A DNA stretch of 42,456 bases, taken from NCBI GenBank assembly GCA_035536915.1, contig DATLNE010000052.1, positions 1-42,456 of the forward strand. Reading direction: 5' to 3'. Under the pieces are notes generated by a model that was not told the DNA's origin, did no database searches, and saw only the letters and a program-made list of their open reading frames with translations. Source of the DNA: Acidimicrobiales bacterium. Lineage in GTDB: Bacteria > Actinomycetota > Acidimicrobiia > Acidimicrobiales > JAHWLA01. The position numbers were made by a program, and so were the translations under genes. Below are positions 28,909 to 37,948 of the stretch, piece after piece; position 1 is the first letter of the stretch; each line of letters begins with the position of its first letter.

Positions 28909-29951
28909 TCGACCTCCTGCCCGACGCCGTCCTGCGCCTCGACGGCGAGCGCCGCATCGTCGATGCCAACGAAGCGGCCACCACCCTCACCGGCTACGAC
29001 CGGGAGGCGCTGCTGGGCCAGCCGTGTGGCGACTTCCTCGACGTGCGCAGCAAGAACGGCCACCCGCTGCTCAACGGCGACTGGCACCCCTCTGCATACC
29101 TGCGCTCGGTGCGCCTGGTCCCCGAGCAAGAGGTGACGATCCGCCGGGCCGACGGCACCGATGTCGCCACCCACGTCACCGGCCGCTACCAACGGCGCGC
29201 CGATGGCGGCGTCGACGGCGCCGTGCTCGTCCTGCGCCCCGCCGGCTCCCGCCGCCACCAAGCGGCCACCGGCATCGAGATCGTCTCGACGGTCAGCCAT
29301 GAGCTGCGCTCGCCGCTCACCTCGGTCAAGGGCTACACCAGCCTCCTGCTCAACCGCTGGGACCGCCTGCGCGACGACCAGAAGAAGATGATGCTCGAGC
29401 AGGTCAACCACGACGCGGATCGGGTGACCCGGCTCATCACCGAACTGCTCGACATCAGCCGCTTGGAATCGGGCCGCCTGGTGCTCCGCAGGCAGATGGT
29501 CGACCTCAAGGCGCTGGCCGCCAGCGTGGTCGAGAAGGTGCACATGGAGTACCCCGACCTCGAAGCCACCGTCGCCTTCCCCGACGACGTGCCCGCCGTC
29601 TACGCCGACCCCGACAAGATCGTGCAGGTCCTCACCAACTTGGTCGAGAACGCCTGCAAGTACGGGTCGCCCAAGGGGCTGCTGGTCGAAGCCGACGTGG
29701 CCGAGCACGAAGTGGCCGTCGCCGTGCGCGACCGCGGCGAAGGCATACCGGAGACCGACGTGTCGAAGATCTTCACCAAGTTCTTCCGCCGGGCCGAGAC
29801 CAAGCCCACCGGCTCCGGCTTGGGCCTGTGGATCAGCCGGGGCCTGGTGGAAGCCCACGGCGGCCGCCTCACCGCCGAGTCAATTCCCGGCGAGGGTTCG
29901 ACGTTCCGCTTTACGCTGCCGCTGCACGCATTCGAAGACCTGCACGCGTAA
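28905..29951 (+). CDS. PAS-domain sensor histidine kinase, orphan
   Basis: A 348-residue soluble kinase. Residues 1-110 form a PAS domain (DAVLRLDGERRIVDANEAAT, then GYDREALLGQPCGDFL); a HisKA domain follows with the phospho-acceptor His132 in VSTVSHELRSPLTSVKGY; the HATPase domain has the N-box LTNLVENACKYGS, DRGEGIPE and TGSGLGLWISRG. There is no membrane segment, so it should sense an internal signal, perhaps redox or a small ligand through the PAS domain. No response regulator is adjacent. It is coupled to the methyltransferase (ATGA) and lies 11 bases before pheS, inside a translation-gene block, which is an unexpected place for a signalling gene. Confidence 0.92.
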   Translation: MIDLLPDAVLRLDGERRIVDANEAATTLTGYDREALLGQPCGDFLDVRSKNGHPLLNGDWHPSAYLRSVRLVPEQEVTIRRADGTDVATHVTGRYQRRADGGVDGAVLVLRPAGSRRHQAATGIEIVSTVSHELRSPLTSVKGYTSLLLNRWDRLRDDQKKMMLEQVNHDADRVTRLITELLDISRLESGRLVLRRQMVDLKALAASVVEKVHMEYPDLEATVAFPDDVPAVYADPDKIVQVLTNLVENACKYGSPKGLLVEADVAEHEVAVAVRDRGEGIPETDVSKIFTKFFRRAETKPTGSGLGLWISRGLVEAHGGRLTAESIPGEGSTFRFTLPLHAFEDLHA

Positions 29952-29962
29952 GAAGGACTGTC

Positions 29963-31000
29963 GTGGACACCGCCGAGATCGCGCTCATCGAGAAGGACGG
30001 GCTGGCCCGCATCACCTCGGCCACGTCGCTCGACGAGCTGCGCGCCACCGAAGCCGAGGTGCTCGGCAAGCGCTCGGCCGTGGCGCAGCTCAACACCCGC
30101 CTCGGCTCGCTCGCCCCGGAAGAGCGCAAGGCCGTGGGGCAGCTCATCAACGAGGCCCGCAGCCGCCTGCAGGCCGCGGCCGACGAGCACCGGGCGGCCA
30201 TGGCCGTCGAGGAACGTCGCCGTCGCCTCGAAGCCGAACGCCTCGACCTCACCGAGGTGCTGCCCGGCCCGCCCACCCGAGGCCACCTGAGCCTCATCAC
30301 CCAGACCCGCGACGAACTCGAAGACGTCTTCGTGGGCATGGGCTTCTCGGTGGCCGAAGGCCCGGAAGTCGAGACCGACTGGTACAACTTCGAAGCCCTC
30401 AACATCCCCAAGGCGCACCCGGCCCGCAGCGGCCACGACAGCCTCTACCTGGAGTGGGGCGAGGCCGAGTCGACGCTGCTGCGCACCCATACCTCGCCCG
30501 TGCAGATCCGGGTGATGCAGACACAGCCGCCGCCCATCTACTCGATCATGCCGGGCAAGGTGTACCGCAAGGACACCCCCGACGCCCGCCACACGCCGTC
30601 GTTCTCGCAGCTCGAAGGACTGGTGATCGACCGGGGCATCACCTTCGGCGACCTGGCGGGCATTATCGAGACGTTCACCCAGGCCTACTTCGGCCCGGGC
30701 CGCAAGGCCCGCCTGCGCCCCGCCTACTTCCCGTTCACCGAGCCGTCGGCCGAGTTCGAGGTGACGTGCACCATCTGCGCGGGGTCCGGGTGCCGCACGT
30801 GCTCGGGCACCGGCTGGATCGAGCTCGGCGGCTGCGGCATGGTCCACCCCAACGTCTTCGCCGCCGTCGGCCTCGACCCCGAGGAGTGGACGGGCTTCGC
30901 TTTCGGCTTCGGCATCGATCGCCTTGCCCAGATGCGCCACGGCATCGCCGACATGCGCGTGCTGCTCGAGAACGACATCCGCTTCATCGCCCAGTTCTGA
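29963..31000 (+). CDS. pheS: Phenylalanyl-tRNA synthetase, alpha chain
   Basis: The catalytic chain of the alpha2-beta2 enzyme that charges tRNA-Phe. An N-terminal coiled coil (residues 1-90) contacts tRNA. The class II core has motif 2 around YRKDTPDARHTPSFSQLEGL and motif 3 at the end (GFAFGFGIDRLAQMRHGI). A Cys-rich insertion CTICAGSGCRTCSGTGW, common in bacterial PheS, is intact. Length is 345 residues. GTG 29963 has AAGGA six bases upstream. Confidence 0.96.
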   Translation: MDTAEIALIEKDGLARITSATSLDELRATEAEVLGKRSAVAQLNTRLGSLAPEERKAVGQLINEARSRLQAAADEHRAAMAVEERRRRLEAERLDLTEVLPGPPTRGHLSLITQTRDELEDVFVGMGFSVAEGPEVETDWYNFEALNIPKAHPARSGHDSLYLEWGEAESTLLRTHTSPVQIRVMQTQPPPIYSIMPGKVYRKDTPDARHTPSFSQLEGLVIDRGITFGDLAGIIETFTQAYFGPGRKARLRPAYFPFTEPSAEFEVTCTICAGSGCRTCSGTGWIELGGCGMVHPNVFAAVGLDPEEWTGFAFGFGIDRLAQMRHGIADMRVLLENDIRFIAQF

Positions 31001-31034
31001 TCCGATGGCTCTTCGCCTGACGGCTCATCGCGGT

Positions 31035-31061
31035 GTCGGCGGGGGCCCCAACCCCGCCGAC
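31035..31061 (+). other. 10-bp hairpin between pheS and pheT
   Basis: Arms 31035-31044 and 31052-31061 are exact reverse complements with a seven-base loop. There is no T-run. It lies in the 96-base pheS-pheT gap, where most genomes have few bases; it might adjust relative expression of the two chains. Confidence 0.5.
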
Positions 31062-31096
31062 TCGACCATCCATCCACCAACGTTCGGCAGGTTCTG

Positions 31097-33445
31097 ATGC
31101 GCGTCCCCCTTTCCTGGCTCCGAGACTTCGCGCCCTTCGAGGGCGATCCCGTCGCGCTGGGCGAGACCTTCGACGACCTCGGCATGGTGGTCGAGGGCAT
31201 CGAGCGGGTGGGGGAGGGACTCGGCGGCGTCGTGGTGGCCCGGGTGCTCGACATCCAGCCCATCAAGAAGGCCGACAAGATCCGCCAGGTGCTCGTCGAC
31301 GCGGGCGGCGGCGAGCCCGTGCAGGTGGTGTGCGGCGCGTGGAACTTCGACGTGGGCGCCACCGTCCCGTTCGCCACGGTGGGCGCCGTGCTGCCCGGCG
31401 ACTTCGAGATCACGGCCCGCAAGATGCGCGGCGTCGACTCCTTCGGGATGATCTGCTCGGCCGCCGAGCTTCGGCTGGGCGACGAAGCGGGCGGCATCAT
31501 GCTCCTGCCCGACTCGCTGGAGCCGGGCACGCCCGTGGCCGACGCACTGGGCATCGAAGCCGACGTCGTCTACGACCTGGCCATCGAGGGCAACCGGCCC
31601 GACGCCAACTGCGTGGCCGGCGTGGCCCGCGACGCCGCGGCCCGGCTGAAGCTGCCGTTCTCCATCCCCACGCCAAACGTGGCGCACCGCGCCGGCGCGG
31701 CGCAGGCCACCATCGCCGTGGAGTCGCCCGACCTGTGCCCGCGCTTCACCGCCACCGTCGTCACCGGCGTGGCCGTGCAGCCGTCGCCCGACTGGATCGC
31801 CCGGCGGCTGACGCTGGCGGGCATGCGTCCCATCAACAACATCGTCGATGCCTCCAACTACGTGATGCTGGAGTTGGGCCAGCCCACCCACCCCTACGAC
31901 CTCGACGCCTTGCCCGGTGGCGGGCTGTTGGTACGTGCCGCCCGACAGGACGAGGCGGTGGTGACCCTCGACGGGGTGGAGCGCCGGTTGGGTGACGGCG
32001 ACGACTGCCTCATCTGCGACGCCGAGTCCACTCCCGTTGGCATCGGCGGGATCATGGGCGGCGCCTCGTCGGAGATCACCGAGGCCACCACTCGGGTGCT
32101 GCTGGAAGCGGCGTACTTCACGCCCATGGCCATCGCCCGCACCTCGAAACGCATCGGGCTTCGCTCGGAGGCTTCGGCCCGCTTCGAGCGGGGCTGCGAC
32201 CCCCTCGGCATCGAACGCAGCGTCGAGCGCTTCTGCGAGCTGCTGGGCGCCACCGAGGTGAGCGACACCCTCGACTTCTCTACGGTGCCCACCGAACGCG
32301 AGCCCATCCGCGTGCGGGTCGACCGGGTCAACGCCGTGCTCGGCACCGCCCTCGATGCGCCGACGATGGCCTCGTACCTCACGCCCATCGGTTTCCAGGC
32401 CACCGCGCACGACACCGCCGTCGACGTGGTGCCACCCTCGTTCCGCCCCGATGTCAGCCGCGAGATCGAGGTGATCGAGGAGATCGCCCGCCACCACGGC
32501 TACAGCAACATCGTCACCACCGTGCCCAGCAGCCCGTTCGTGGGCGCGCTCACCCCGTTCCAACGGGCCCGCCGCGTGCTCAAGGACGTGCTCGTCGGCG
32601 CGGGCGTCAGCGAGGCCATGTTCTCGCCGCTGTTGGCACCCGGCGACCTCGAACGGGCCGGACTGCCGGGCACGGCACTGACCGCCACCGACCCGCTGGC
32701 CCGTGAGGAGTCCGTGCTGCGCACCTCGCAGTTGCCCGGCCTGCTCAAGGCGCTGGCCGGCAACGCGTCGCACCGCAATGCCGAGGTGGCCCTGTTCGAG
32801 GTGGGCCACGTCTTCGGCATGCCTGCAGCAGGCGACCCGTTGCCCGACGAACGCGAACGGCTGGCCGTCGTCCTCGCGGGCGACGACGGCGCCCCCGCGG
32901 CCAAGCGCTTGCTCGACGGGGTGCTCTCGACGCTGCACCGAGGTGACCTCTCACTGGTGGCCGATACCACCGACGGCCTGCACCCGACGCGTACGGCGCG
33001 CATCGTCGACCGCGAGGGCGCCACCGTCGGTTGGGTGGGGGAGGTCGACCCCTCGGCGTGCGAGGCCTTCGACGTGCCCGGTCGCGTGGGCTGGCTGGAA
33101 GCCGACCTCGCCCTGCTGCTGCCGAGCGAACGCAGCTACGTGCAGTCGCAGGTCGTGTCCAAGCTGCCGTCGAGCGACATCGACTTGGCTTTCGTGGTGC
33201 CCGACGGCGTGGCCGCGGCGGCCGTCGAGGCGACGCTGCGGGAAACGGGCGGCGAGCTGCTCGTCGACCTCCGCCTGTTCGACGTCTACCGCGGTGCCCA
33301 CCTGGCCGAGGGCACCCGGAGCCTGGCCTACCGACTGCGGTTCCAGTCGCTCGACCGCACCTTGAACGAGAGCGACCTGGCCGAGGTGCGCACCCGCTGC
33401 ATTGCCGCCGTCGAGGCCGCGCACGATGCCCAACTGCGGGCCTGA
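31097..33445 (+). CDS. pheT: Phenylalanyl-tRNA synthetase, beta chain
   Basis: The 782-residue partner of PheS. Domains run in the usual order: the N-terminal RVPLSWLRDF, an EMAP-like tRNA-binding domain (about 40-150), the B3/B4 editing domain, B5 (about 400-470), a class II-like core and a C-terminal FDX-ACB domain with LPSSDIDLAFVV. It edits mischarged Tyr-tRNA. ATG 31097 has AGG nine bases upstream. A palindromic repeat of family P2 follows the stop. Confidence 0.97.
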   Translation: MRVPLSWLRDFAPFEGDPVALGETFDDLGMVVEGIERVGEGLGGVVVARVLDIQPIKKADKIRQVLVDAGGGEPVQVVCGAWNFDVGATVPFATVGAVLPGDFEITARKMRGVDSFGMICSAAELRLGDEAGGIMLLPDSLEPGTPVADALGIEADVVYDLAIEGNRPDANCVAGVARDAAARLKLPFSIPTPNVAHRAGAAQATIAVESPDLCPRFTATVVTGVAVQPSPDWIARRLTLAGMRPINNIVDASNYVMLELGQPTHPYDLDALPGGGLLVRAARQDEAVVTLDGVERRLGDGDDCLICDAESTPVGIGGIMGGASSEITEATTRVLLEAAYFTPMAIARTSKRIGLRSEASARFERGCDPLGIERSVERFCELLGATEVSDTLDFSTVPTEREPIRVRVDRVNAVLGTALDAPTMASYLTPIGFQATAHDTAVDVVPPSFRPDVSREIEVIEEIARHHGYSNIVTTVPSSPFVGALTPFQRARRVLKDVLVGAGVSEAMFSPLLAPGDLERAGLPGTALTATDPLAREESVLRTSQLPGLLKALAGNASHRNAEVALFEVGHVFGMPAAGDPLPDERERLAVVLAGDDGAPAAKRLLDGVLSTLHRGDLSLVADTTDGLHPTRTARIVDREGATVGWVGEVDPSACEAFDVPGRVGWLEADLALLLPSERSYVQSQVVSKLPSSDIDLAFVVPDGVAAAAVEATLRETGGELLVDLRLFDVYRGAHLAEGTRSLAYRLRFQSLDRTLNESDLAEVRTRCIAAVEAAHDAQLRA

Positions 33446-33446
33446 C

Positions 33447-33498
33447 CGCCGAAGTTGCCCGCACATCGCGCCGTAAAGCGGCGCGATCGGTACACAAC
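33447..33498 (+). repeat. Palindromic intergenic repeat P2, copy 2
   Basis: It begins CCGCCGAAGTTGC two bases after the pheT stop, has a 9-bp perfect stem (33465-33473 with 33479-33487, loop TAAAG) and ends TACACAAC, sharing these flanks with the copy at 21201-21255. The short outer GTTG/CAAC pairing is kept in both. The remainder of 33446-33546 shows no gene. Confidence 0.6.
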
Positions 33499-33546
33499 CT
33501 CCTCGCGGTCCGACGGCGGTCGGCGCGCGTCTGCTTGTCTAGGGAC

Positions 33547-35739
33547 GTGACCACCGCTTCCACGTCAGGGCTCGTCCGTCTCGCCGCTTGGTCGTACCGT
33601 CGTCGGCGGCTTGTCGTCGCCCTCTGGATCCTGCTGTTCGTCGGCGGATCGGTCTTGGCGCAACGCTTCGGCGGCGACAACGAGTTCACGTTCGCCACGC
33701 CGGGCAGCGAGTCGCAGGCAGCCCAGGACCTCCTCAAGGCCCGTTTCCCCACGCGCGCCGGCGACGACATCGACATCGTGGTGGAAGCCCCGGGCGGGGT
33801 CCGTGCCGGTGACGTGCGGCGCGACTTCGAGGCGTTCCTCGACCGGCTCCGGGGCGTCGAGCACGTCGATGCCATCGAGTCGCCGTACGGAGCCGAAGGC
33901 GCCCCCCGCATCTCCCGCGACGGCACCATCGCCTACGCCACCGCGCACCTCGACGTGCCCGCCGACCGGTTCCCCATCGAGACAGCCAAAGGCGTCATCG
34001 CCATGGCGCACGACAGCAGCAGGCCGGGGCTGCGCTTCGAGTTGTCGGGCATGCCCATTGCACCGGCGCAGCAGAGCGAGTTCAGCTCGGAAGGTATCGG
34101 GCTCCTCGTGGCCGCCCTCATCCTGCTCATCAGCTTCGGGTCGTTGCTCGCCATGGGCATGCCGTTGCTGGTGGCGGTGTTCGGCCTCGGCATCGGCGCC
34201 TCGCTGATCGCGCTGTTGTCGAACGTCCTCGAAGTGCCCGACTTTGCGCCGCAGGTGGCGGCCATGATCGGCATCGGCGTGGGCATCGACTATGTGCTCT
34301 TCATCGTCACGCGCTACCGAGCCACGCTCCAAGCAGGACGAGATCCGCACGACGCCGTCATCATCGCCATGGCCACGGCCGGGCGTGCCGTGCTCTTCGC
34401 GGGCTGCACGGTGATCGTGTCGTTGCTCGGCTTGTTCGTGATGAACCTGGGCTTCCTCCGGGGGCTGGCGGTGAGCGCGGTGTGCACGGTGCTCGTCGTC
34501 ATGCTCGCCTCGATGACGTTCCTGCCCGCCCTGCTCGGGTTCGTCGGGCGCAAGATCGACAGCTTGCGGGTGCCGTTCGTGAAGCCCCGCACCGCCGGTG
34601 ACCGCACTGCCTTGTCGTACCGGTGGAGTCGCGTGGTGCAGCGCTATCCCTGGCCCGCCGCCGTGATCTGCCTGCTCGTACTGCTGGCGCTGGCCGCCCC
34701 GGCGCTGAGCATGCGCTTCGGCTTTCCCGACGCGGGCAACGACCCCGAGGAGTTCACCACCCGCCAGTCGTACGACCTGTTGACCAAGGGGTTCGGCGCG
34801 GGCTTCAGCGGCCCGCTGATCCTGGTGGCCGAGTCCACCTCACCGGGCCGGCCCGTCGACCTACAGGCGCTCGGCGCCGTGCAGCGCACAGTGTCGGGCG
34901 TGCCCGGCATCGCCTTCGTCGCTCCGCCACAGCCGAGCCCCGACGGCACCGTCGCCTTGGTCGCCGCCTTCGCCACCACGTCGCCGCAGGACGAGGCCAC
35001 CGAGGACCTGGTCGACCACCTGCGCAGCGACGTGCTGCCGCGGGCTGAAGGCGTGCGAGTGTTGATGACGGGCCCGACGGCCGGCGCCATCGACGCCAAC
35101 CGCTACGTGGCCGACCGCCTTCCCCTGTTCATCGGCGCGGTGATCCTGCTGTCGTTCCTGCTGCTGATGGTGGTGTTCCACTCGCTGCTGGTGCCGTTGA
35201 AGGCCGCCATCATGAACGTCCTGTCGATCGGCGCTGCCTACGGCGTGGTGGCCTTGGCCGTGCAGGGCGGCTGGTTCGGCTCGTTGTTCGGCATCACCGA
35301 AGCCGTGCCGGTGCCGAGCTTCATCCCCATGATGATGTTCGCCATCCTCTTCGGCCTCTCCATGGACTACGAGGTCTTCCTGCTGTCGCGCATCCGGGAG
35401 GAGTACGTGCGCACGGGCGACAACACGGCGGCCGTGGCCGACGGCCTCGCCGCCACCGCTCGGGTGATCACCGCGGCGGCCGCCATCATGATCTCGGTGT
35501 TCCTGGCCTTCGTCCTGGGCGACATCGTGTTCCTCAAGATGATCGGCATCGGCATGGCGACGGCGATCTTCGTCGATGCCACCCTGGTGCGGATGGTGCT
35601 CGTCCCGTCCACCATGGAGTTGCTGGGCAACGCCAACTGGTGGCTGCCCGGCTGGCTGGCACGGGTCCTTCCCAACGTGCACGTCGAAGCCGAGGTGTCG
35701 GAGCTGGAAGGGGAGTTGGGCGAGCCCGTCCCTGCTTGA
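33547..35739 (+). CDS. MMPL-family (RND) membrane transporter
   Basis: A 730-residue polytopic membrane protein of the MmpL class, proton-driven exporters of lipids or hydrophobic compounds. TM1 lies at residues 21-39; a periplasmic domain follows, then a block of helices (about 170-350), a second periplasmic domain and a second helix block (about 520-710). The two proton-relay motifs are visible: GIDYVLFIVTRYR (Asp248) and SMDYEVFLLSRIREEY (Asp607). The start GTG 33547 has AGGGA just upstream. Substrate cannot be told. Its stop codon is part of the argC promoter. Confidence 0.92.
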   Translation: MTTASTSGLVRLAAWSYRRRRLVVALWILLFVGGSVLAQRFGGDNEFTFATPGSESQAAQDLLKARFPTRAGDDIDIVVEAPGGVRAGDVRRDFEAFLDRLRGVEHVDAIESPYGAEGAPRISRDGTIAYATAHLDVPADRFPIETAKGVIAMAHDSSRPGLRFELSGMPIAPAQQSEFSSEGIGLLVAALILLISFGSLLAMGMPLLVAVFGLGIGASLIALLSNVLEVPDFAPQVAAMIGIGVGIDYVLFIVTRYRATLQAGRDPHDAVIIAMATAGRAVLFAGCTVIVSLLGLFVMNLGFLRGLAVSAVCTVLVVMLASMTFLPALLGFVGRKIDSLRVPFVKPRTAGDRTALSYRWSRVVQRYPWPAAVICLLVLLALAAPALSMRFGFPDAGNDPEEFTTRQSYDLLTKGFGAGFSGPLILVAESTSPGRPVDLQALGAVQRTVSGVPGIAFVAPPQPSPDGTVALVAAFATTSPQDEATEDLVDHLRSDVLPRAEGVRVLMTGPTAGAIDANRYVADRLPLFIGAVILLSFLLLMVVFHSLLVPLKAAIMNVLSIGAAYGVVALAVQGGWFGSLFGITEAVPVPSFIPMMMFAILFGLSMDYEVFLLSRIREEYVRTGDNTAAVADGLAATARVITAAAAIMISVFLAFVLGDIVFLKMIGIGMATAIFVDATLVRMVLVPSTMELLGNANWWLPGWLARVLPNVHVEAEVSELEGELGEPVPA

Positions 35740-35764
35740 ATGATTATGCAGCAGTGTGTATAGT
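35736..35764 (+). promoter_or_regulatory. argC promoter with overlapping ARG box
   Basis: TTGAAT (35736-35741) and TATAGT (35759-35764) form a promoter with the ideal 17-base spacer. TGAATGATTATGCA at 35737-35750 matches the ArgR operator pattern (near-palindromic TGAAT-N4-ATNCA) and covers the -35. ArgR, encoded six genes downstream, should repress here when arginine is plentiful. Transcription would begin near 35771, three bases before the argC ATG, giving an almost leaderless mRNA. The mmpL stop TGA lies within the -35. Confidence 0.8.
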
Positions 35765-35773
35765 AGCCGGGCT

Positions 35774-36784
35774 ATGGCGATTCGGGTCGGCATCTTCGGT
35801 GCCTCGGGCTACACGGGTGCGGAGCTGCTGCGGCTCTGCGCGTCGCACCCCGACTTCGAGGTGGCGTTGGCGACGGCCGACAGCCAGGTGGGCACCCGTG
35901 CTGCCGACCTCTATCCCAGCCTGGCCGCCGCCTACCCCGACCTGGTGTTCGCCGAGCCCGACCCGGCCGCCGCTGACGGGATCGACCTCGCCTTCTTGGC
36001 CTTGCCCCACGGCGCCTCGCAGCACCTGGTGGCCGACGTGCGCAAGCGGGTGGCGCACATCGTCGACCTGGCCGCCGACTTCCGGCTGAAGGACGCTTCG
36101 TTGTACCCGACGTGGTACGGCGAGGAGCACACCCAGCCCGCGCTCTTGGGGGAGTTCGCCTTCGGCATCCCCGAGCTGTTCCGGGAGCAGTTGGCCGGCG
36201 CGCCGCTGGTAGCCGCGGCCGGCTGTTACGTCACCGCTGCCGCGCTGGCGCTGGCGCCGTTGGTCCGCAACGGTGCGATCGAGCCGACCGGCGTGGTCGT
36301 CGACGCCGCCAGTGGGGTGTCGGGCGCGGGCCGCACGCCCAAGCACGGCACCCACTTCGGCACGGCCAACGAGGACTTCACCGCCTACGGGCTGCTCAAC
36401 CACCGGCACACGCCGGAGATCGAGCAGGCCACCGGCGCCCAGGTGCTGTTCACCCCCCACCTGGCGCCCATGACCCGGGGCATCCTCGCCACCTGTTACG
36501 CCCGGCCTGCTGGGTCCACCGACCCGTTGGCCGTGCTGCGGGAGTTCTACGCCGATGAGCCCTTCGTCGTGGTGGGGGATGCGCCGCCGTCGACCAAGGC
36601 CACGCTTGGGTCCAACACCGCCCACCTCACGGCCCGCTACGACGACCGCACCGGGTGGGTGGTCGTTCTCGCTGCCCTCGACAACTTGGTGAAGGGCGCG
36701 TCGGGCCAAGCAGTGCAATGCGCCAACCTCGCCCTCGGCCTGCCGGAAACCACCGGCCTCCCCATCGTGGGGGTCTACCCCTAA
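35774..36784 (+). CDS. argC: N-acetyl-gamma-glutamyl-phosphate reductase
   Basis: NADPH-dependent reduction in the third step of arginine synthesis. The Rossmann start IRVGIFGASGYTGAELLRL, the catalytic Cys151 in AAGCYVTAAALAL and the C-terminal TPHLAPMTRGILATCYA are intact. Length is 336 residues. ATG 35774 is nine bases after the -10 box. The stop TAA directly abuts argJ. Confidence 0.97.
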   Translation: MAIRVGIFGASGYTGAELLRLCASHPDFEVALATADSQVGTRAADLYPSLAAAYPDLVFAEPDPAAADGIDLAFLALPHGASQHLVADVRKRVAHIVDLAADFRLKDASLYPTWYGEEHTQPALLGEFAFGIPELFREQLAGAPLVAAAGCYVTAAALALAPLVRNGAIEPTGVVVDAASGVSGAGRTPKHGTHFGTANEDFTAYGLLNHRHTPEIEQATGAQVLFTPHLAPMTRGILATCYARPAGSTDPLAVLREFYADEPFVVVGDAPPSTKATLGSNTAHLTARYDDRTGWVVVLAALDNLVKGASGQAVQCANLALGLPETTGLPIVGVYP

Positions 36785-37948
36785 ATGAGCGTTACTGCCG
36801 CACAGGGGTTCGTCGCCGCGGGCATCGCCTGCGGGATCAAGGAATCGGGCGCGCCCGACCTGGCGCTGGTGGCCACCGACGACGGCAGGCCGGTGCCCGC
36901 CGCCGCCGTGTTCACCGCCAACAAGGCCAAAGCGGCGCCCGTGCAGGTGAGTGCCGCCCACCTCGCGGCCACCGGAGGCCAGGCCGCGGCCGTCGTGCTC
37001 AACAGCGGCAATGCCAACGCGGCGACCGGCGACGAGGGCCGGGCCACCGCCGAGCGCATGACGGCACTGGTGGCCCGGGAGCTCGGCTGCGACGCGACGC
37101 ACGTGCTCGTCTGCTCCACCGGCCTCATCGGCATCCCGCTGCCGTTGGCGCCGATCGAGAAGGGCATGGCCCCGCTGGCTGCTGCCCGCGCCGCCGCAGG
37201 CGGGCCCGACGCCGCCCGGGCGATCATGACCACCGACACCCATCCCAAGGAAGTGGTCGTCTCCGCCAACGGCATCACCGTGGGCGGCATGGCCAAGGGC
37301 GCCGCCATGCTCGCCCCCAACATGGCGACGATGCTGGCCGTGCTGACCACCGATGCGGTCGTCGACCCCACGGTGGCCAAAGGCCTGCTCCAGCACGCAG
37401 TGGCGCACTCGTTCAACACACTGTCGGTCGACGGGTGCACCTCGACCAACGACACCGTGATCGTGCTGGCCAACGGCCGGTCGGGGGTGTCCGACGACGC
37501 CGCCCTGCGCGACCTGCTCACCGAGGCGTGCAGCAACCTGGCCGCCCAGATGGCAGGCGACGCCGAAGGCGCCACCAAGGTCGTGCACGTCACCGTCACC
37601 GGTGCCCGCGATGACGCCCAAGCTGCCGCTGCCGCCCGCAAGATCGCCGAGAGCCAGTTGGTGAAGTGCTCGTTCTACGGCGAGGACCCCTACTGGGGAC
37701 GGGTGGTGAGCGAGGCCGGCTCGGCGGGCGTCGACTTCGACCCGGACGCGGTCAGCGTCACCTACGGCGACGTCACCGTCTGTCGCAACGGCGTCGAGAT
37801 CGACCACGACGCGGCAGCCGTGAAAGCCCATCTCACCCAGCGAGACGTGCGTCTCACCGTTGACCTCGCCTTGGGCGACGGCAAGGGCAGCGTCCTCACC
37901 AACGACCTCACCCACGCCTACATCGACGAGAACATGAGGACGAGCTAA
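36785..37948 (+). CDS. argJ: Glutamate N-acetyltransferase / amino-acid acetyltransferase ArgJ
   Basis: Recycles the acetyl group from N-acetylornithine to glutamate, giving the cyclic pathway. The self-cleavage region MTTDTHPKE lies at residues 148-156, with the Thr nucleophile expected there. GGMAKGAAMLAPNMATML and the C-terminal NDLTHAYIDENMRTS are family hallmarks. Length is 387 residues. No argA or argE is in the window, consistent with the cyclic route. It starts at ATG 36785, directly after argC. Confidence 0.97.
   Translation: MSVTAAQGFVAAGIACGIKESGAPDLALVATDDGRPVPAAAVFTANKAKAAPVQVSAAHLAATGGQAAAVVLNSGNANAATGDEGRATAERMTALVARELGCDATHVLVCSTGLIGIPLPLAPIEKGMAPLAAARAAAGGPDAARAIMTTDTHPKEVVVSANGITVGGMAKGAAMLAPNMATMLAVLTTDAVVDPTVAKGLLQHAVAHSFNTLSVDGCTSTNDTVIVLANGRSGVSDDAALRDLLTEACSNLAAQMAGDAEGATKVVHVTVTGARDDAQAAAAARKIAESQLVKCSFYGEDPYWGRVVSEAGSAGVDFDPDAVSVTYGDVTVCRNGVEIDHDAAAVKAHLTQRDVRLTVDLALGDGKGSVLTNDLTHAYIDENMRTS

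Noticed and set aside
29952-29962. T-box or tRNA-Phe leader for pheS
   Set aside because: The gap is only 11 bases; no stem array or specifier sequence can fit.
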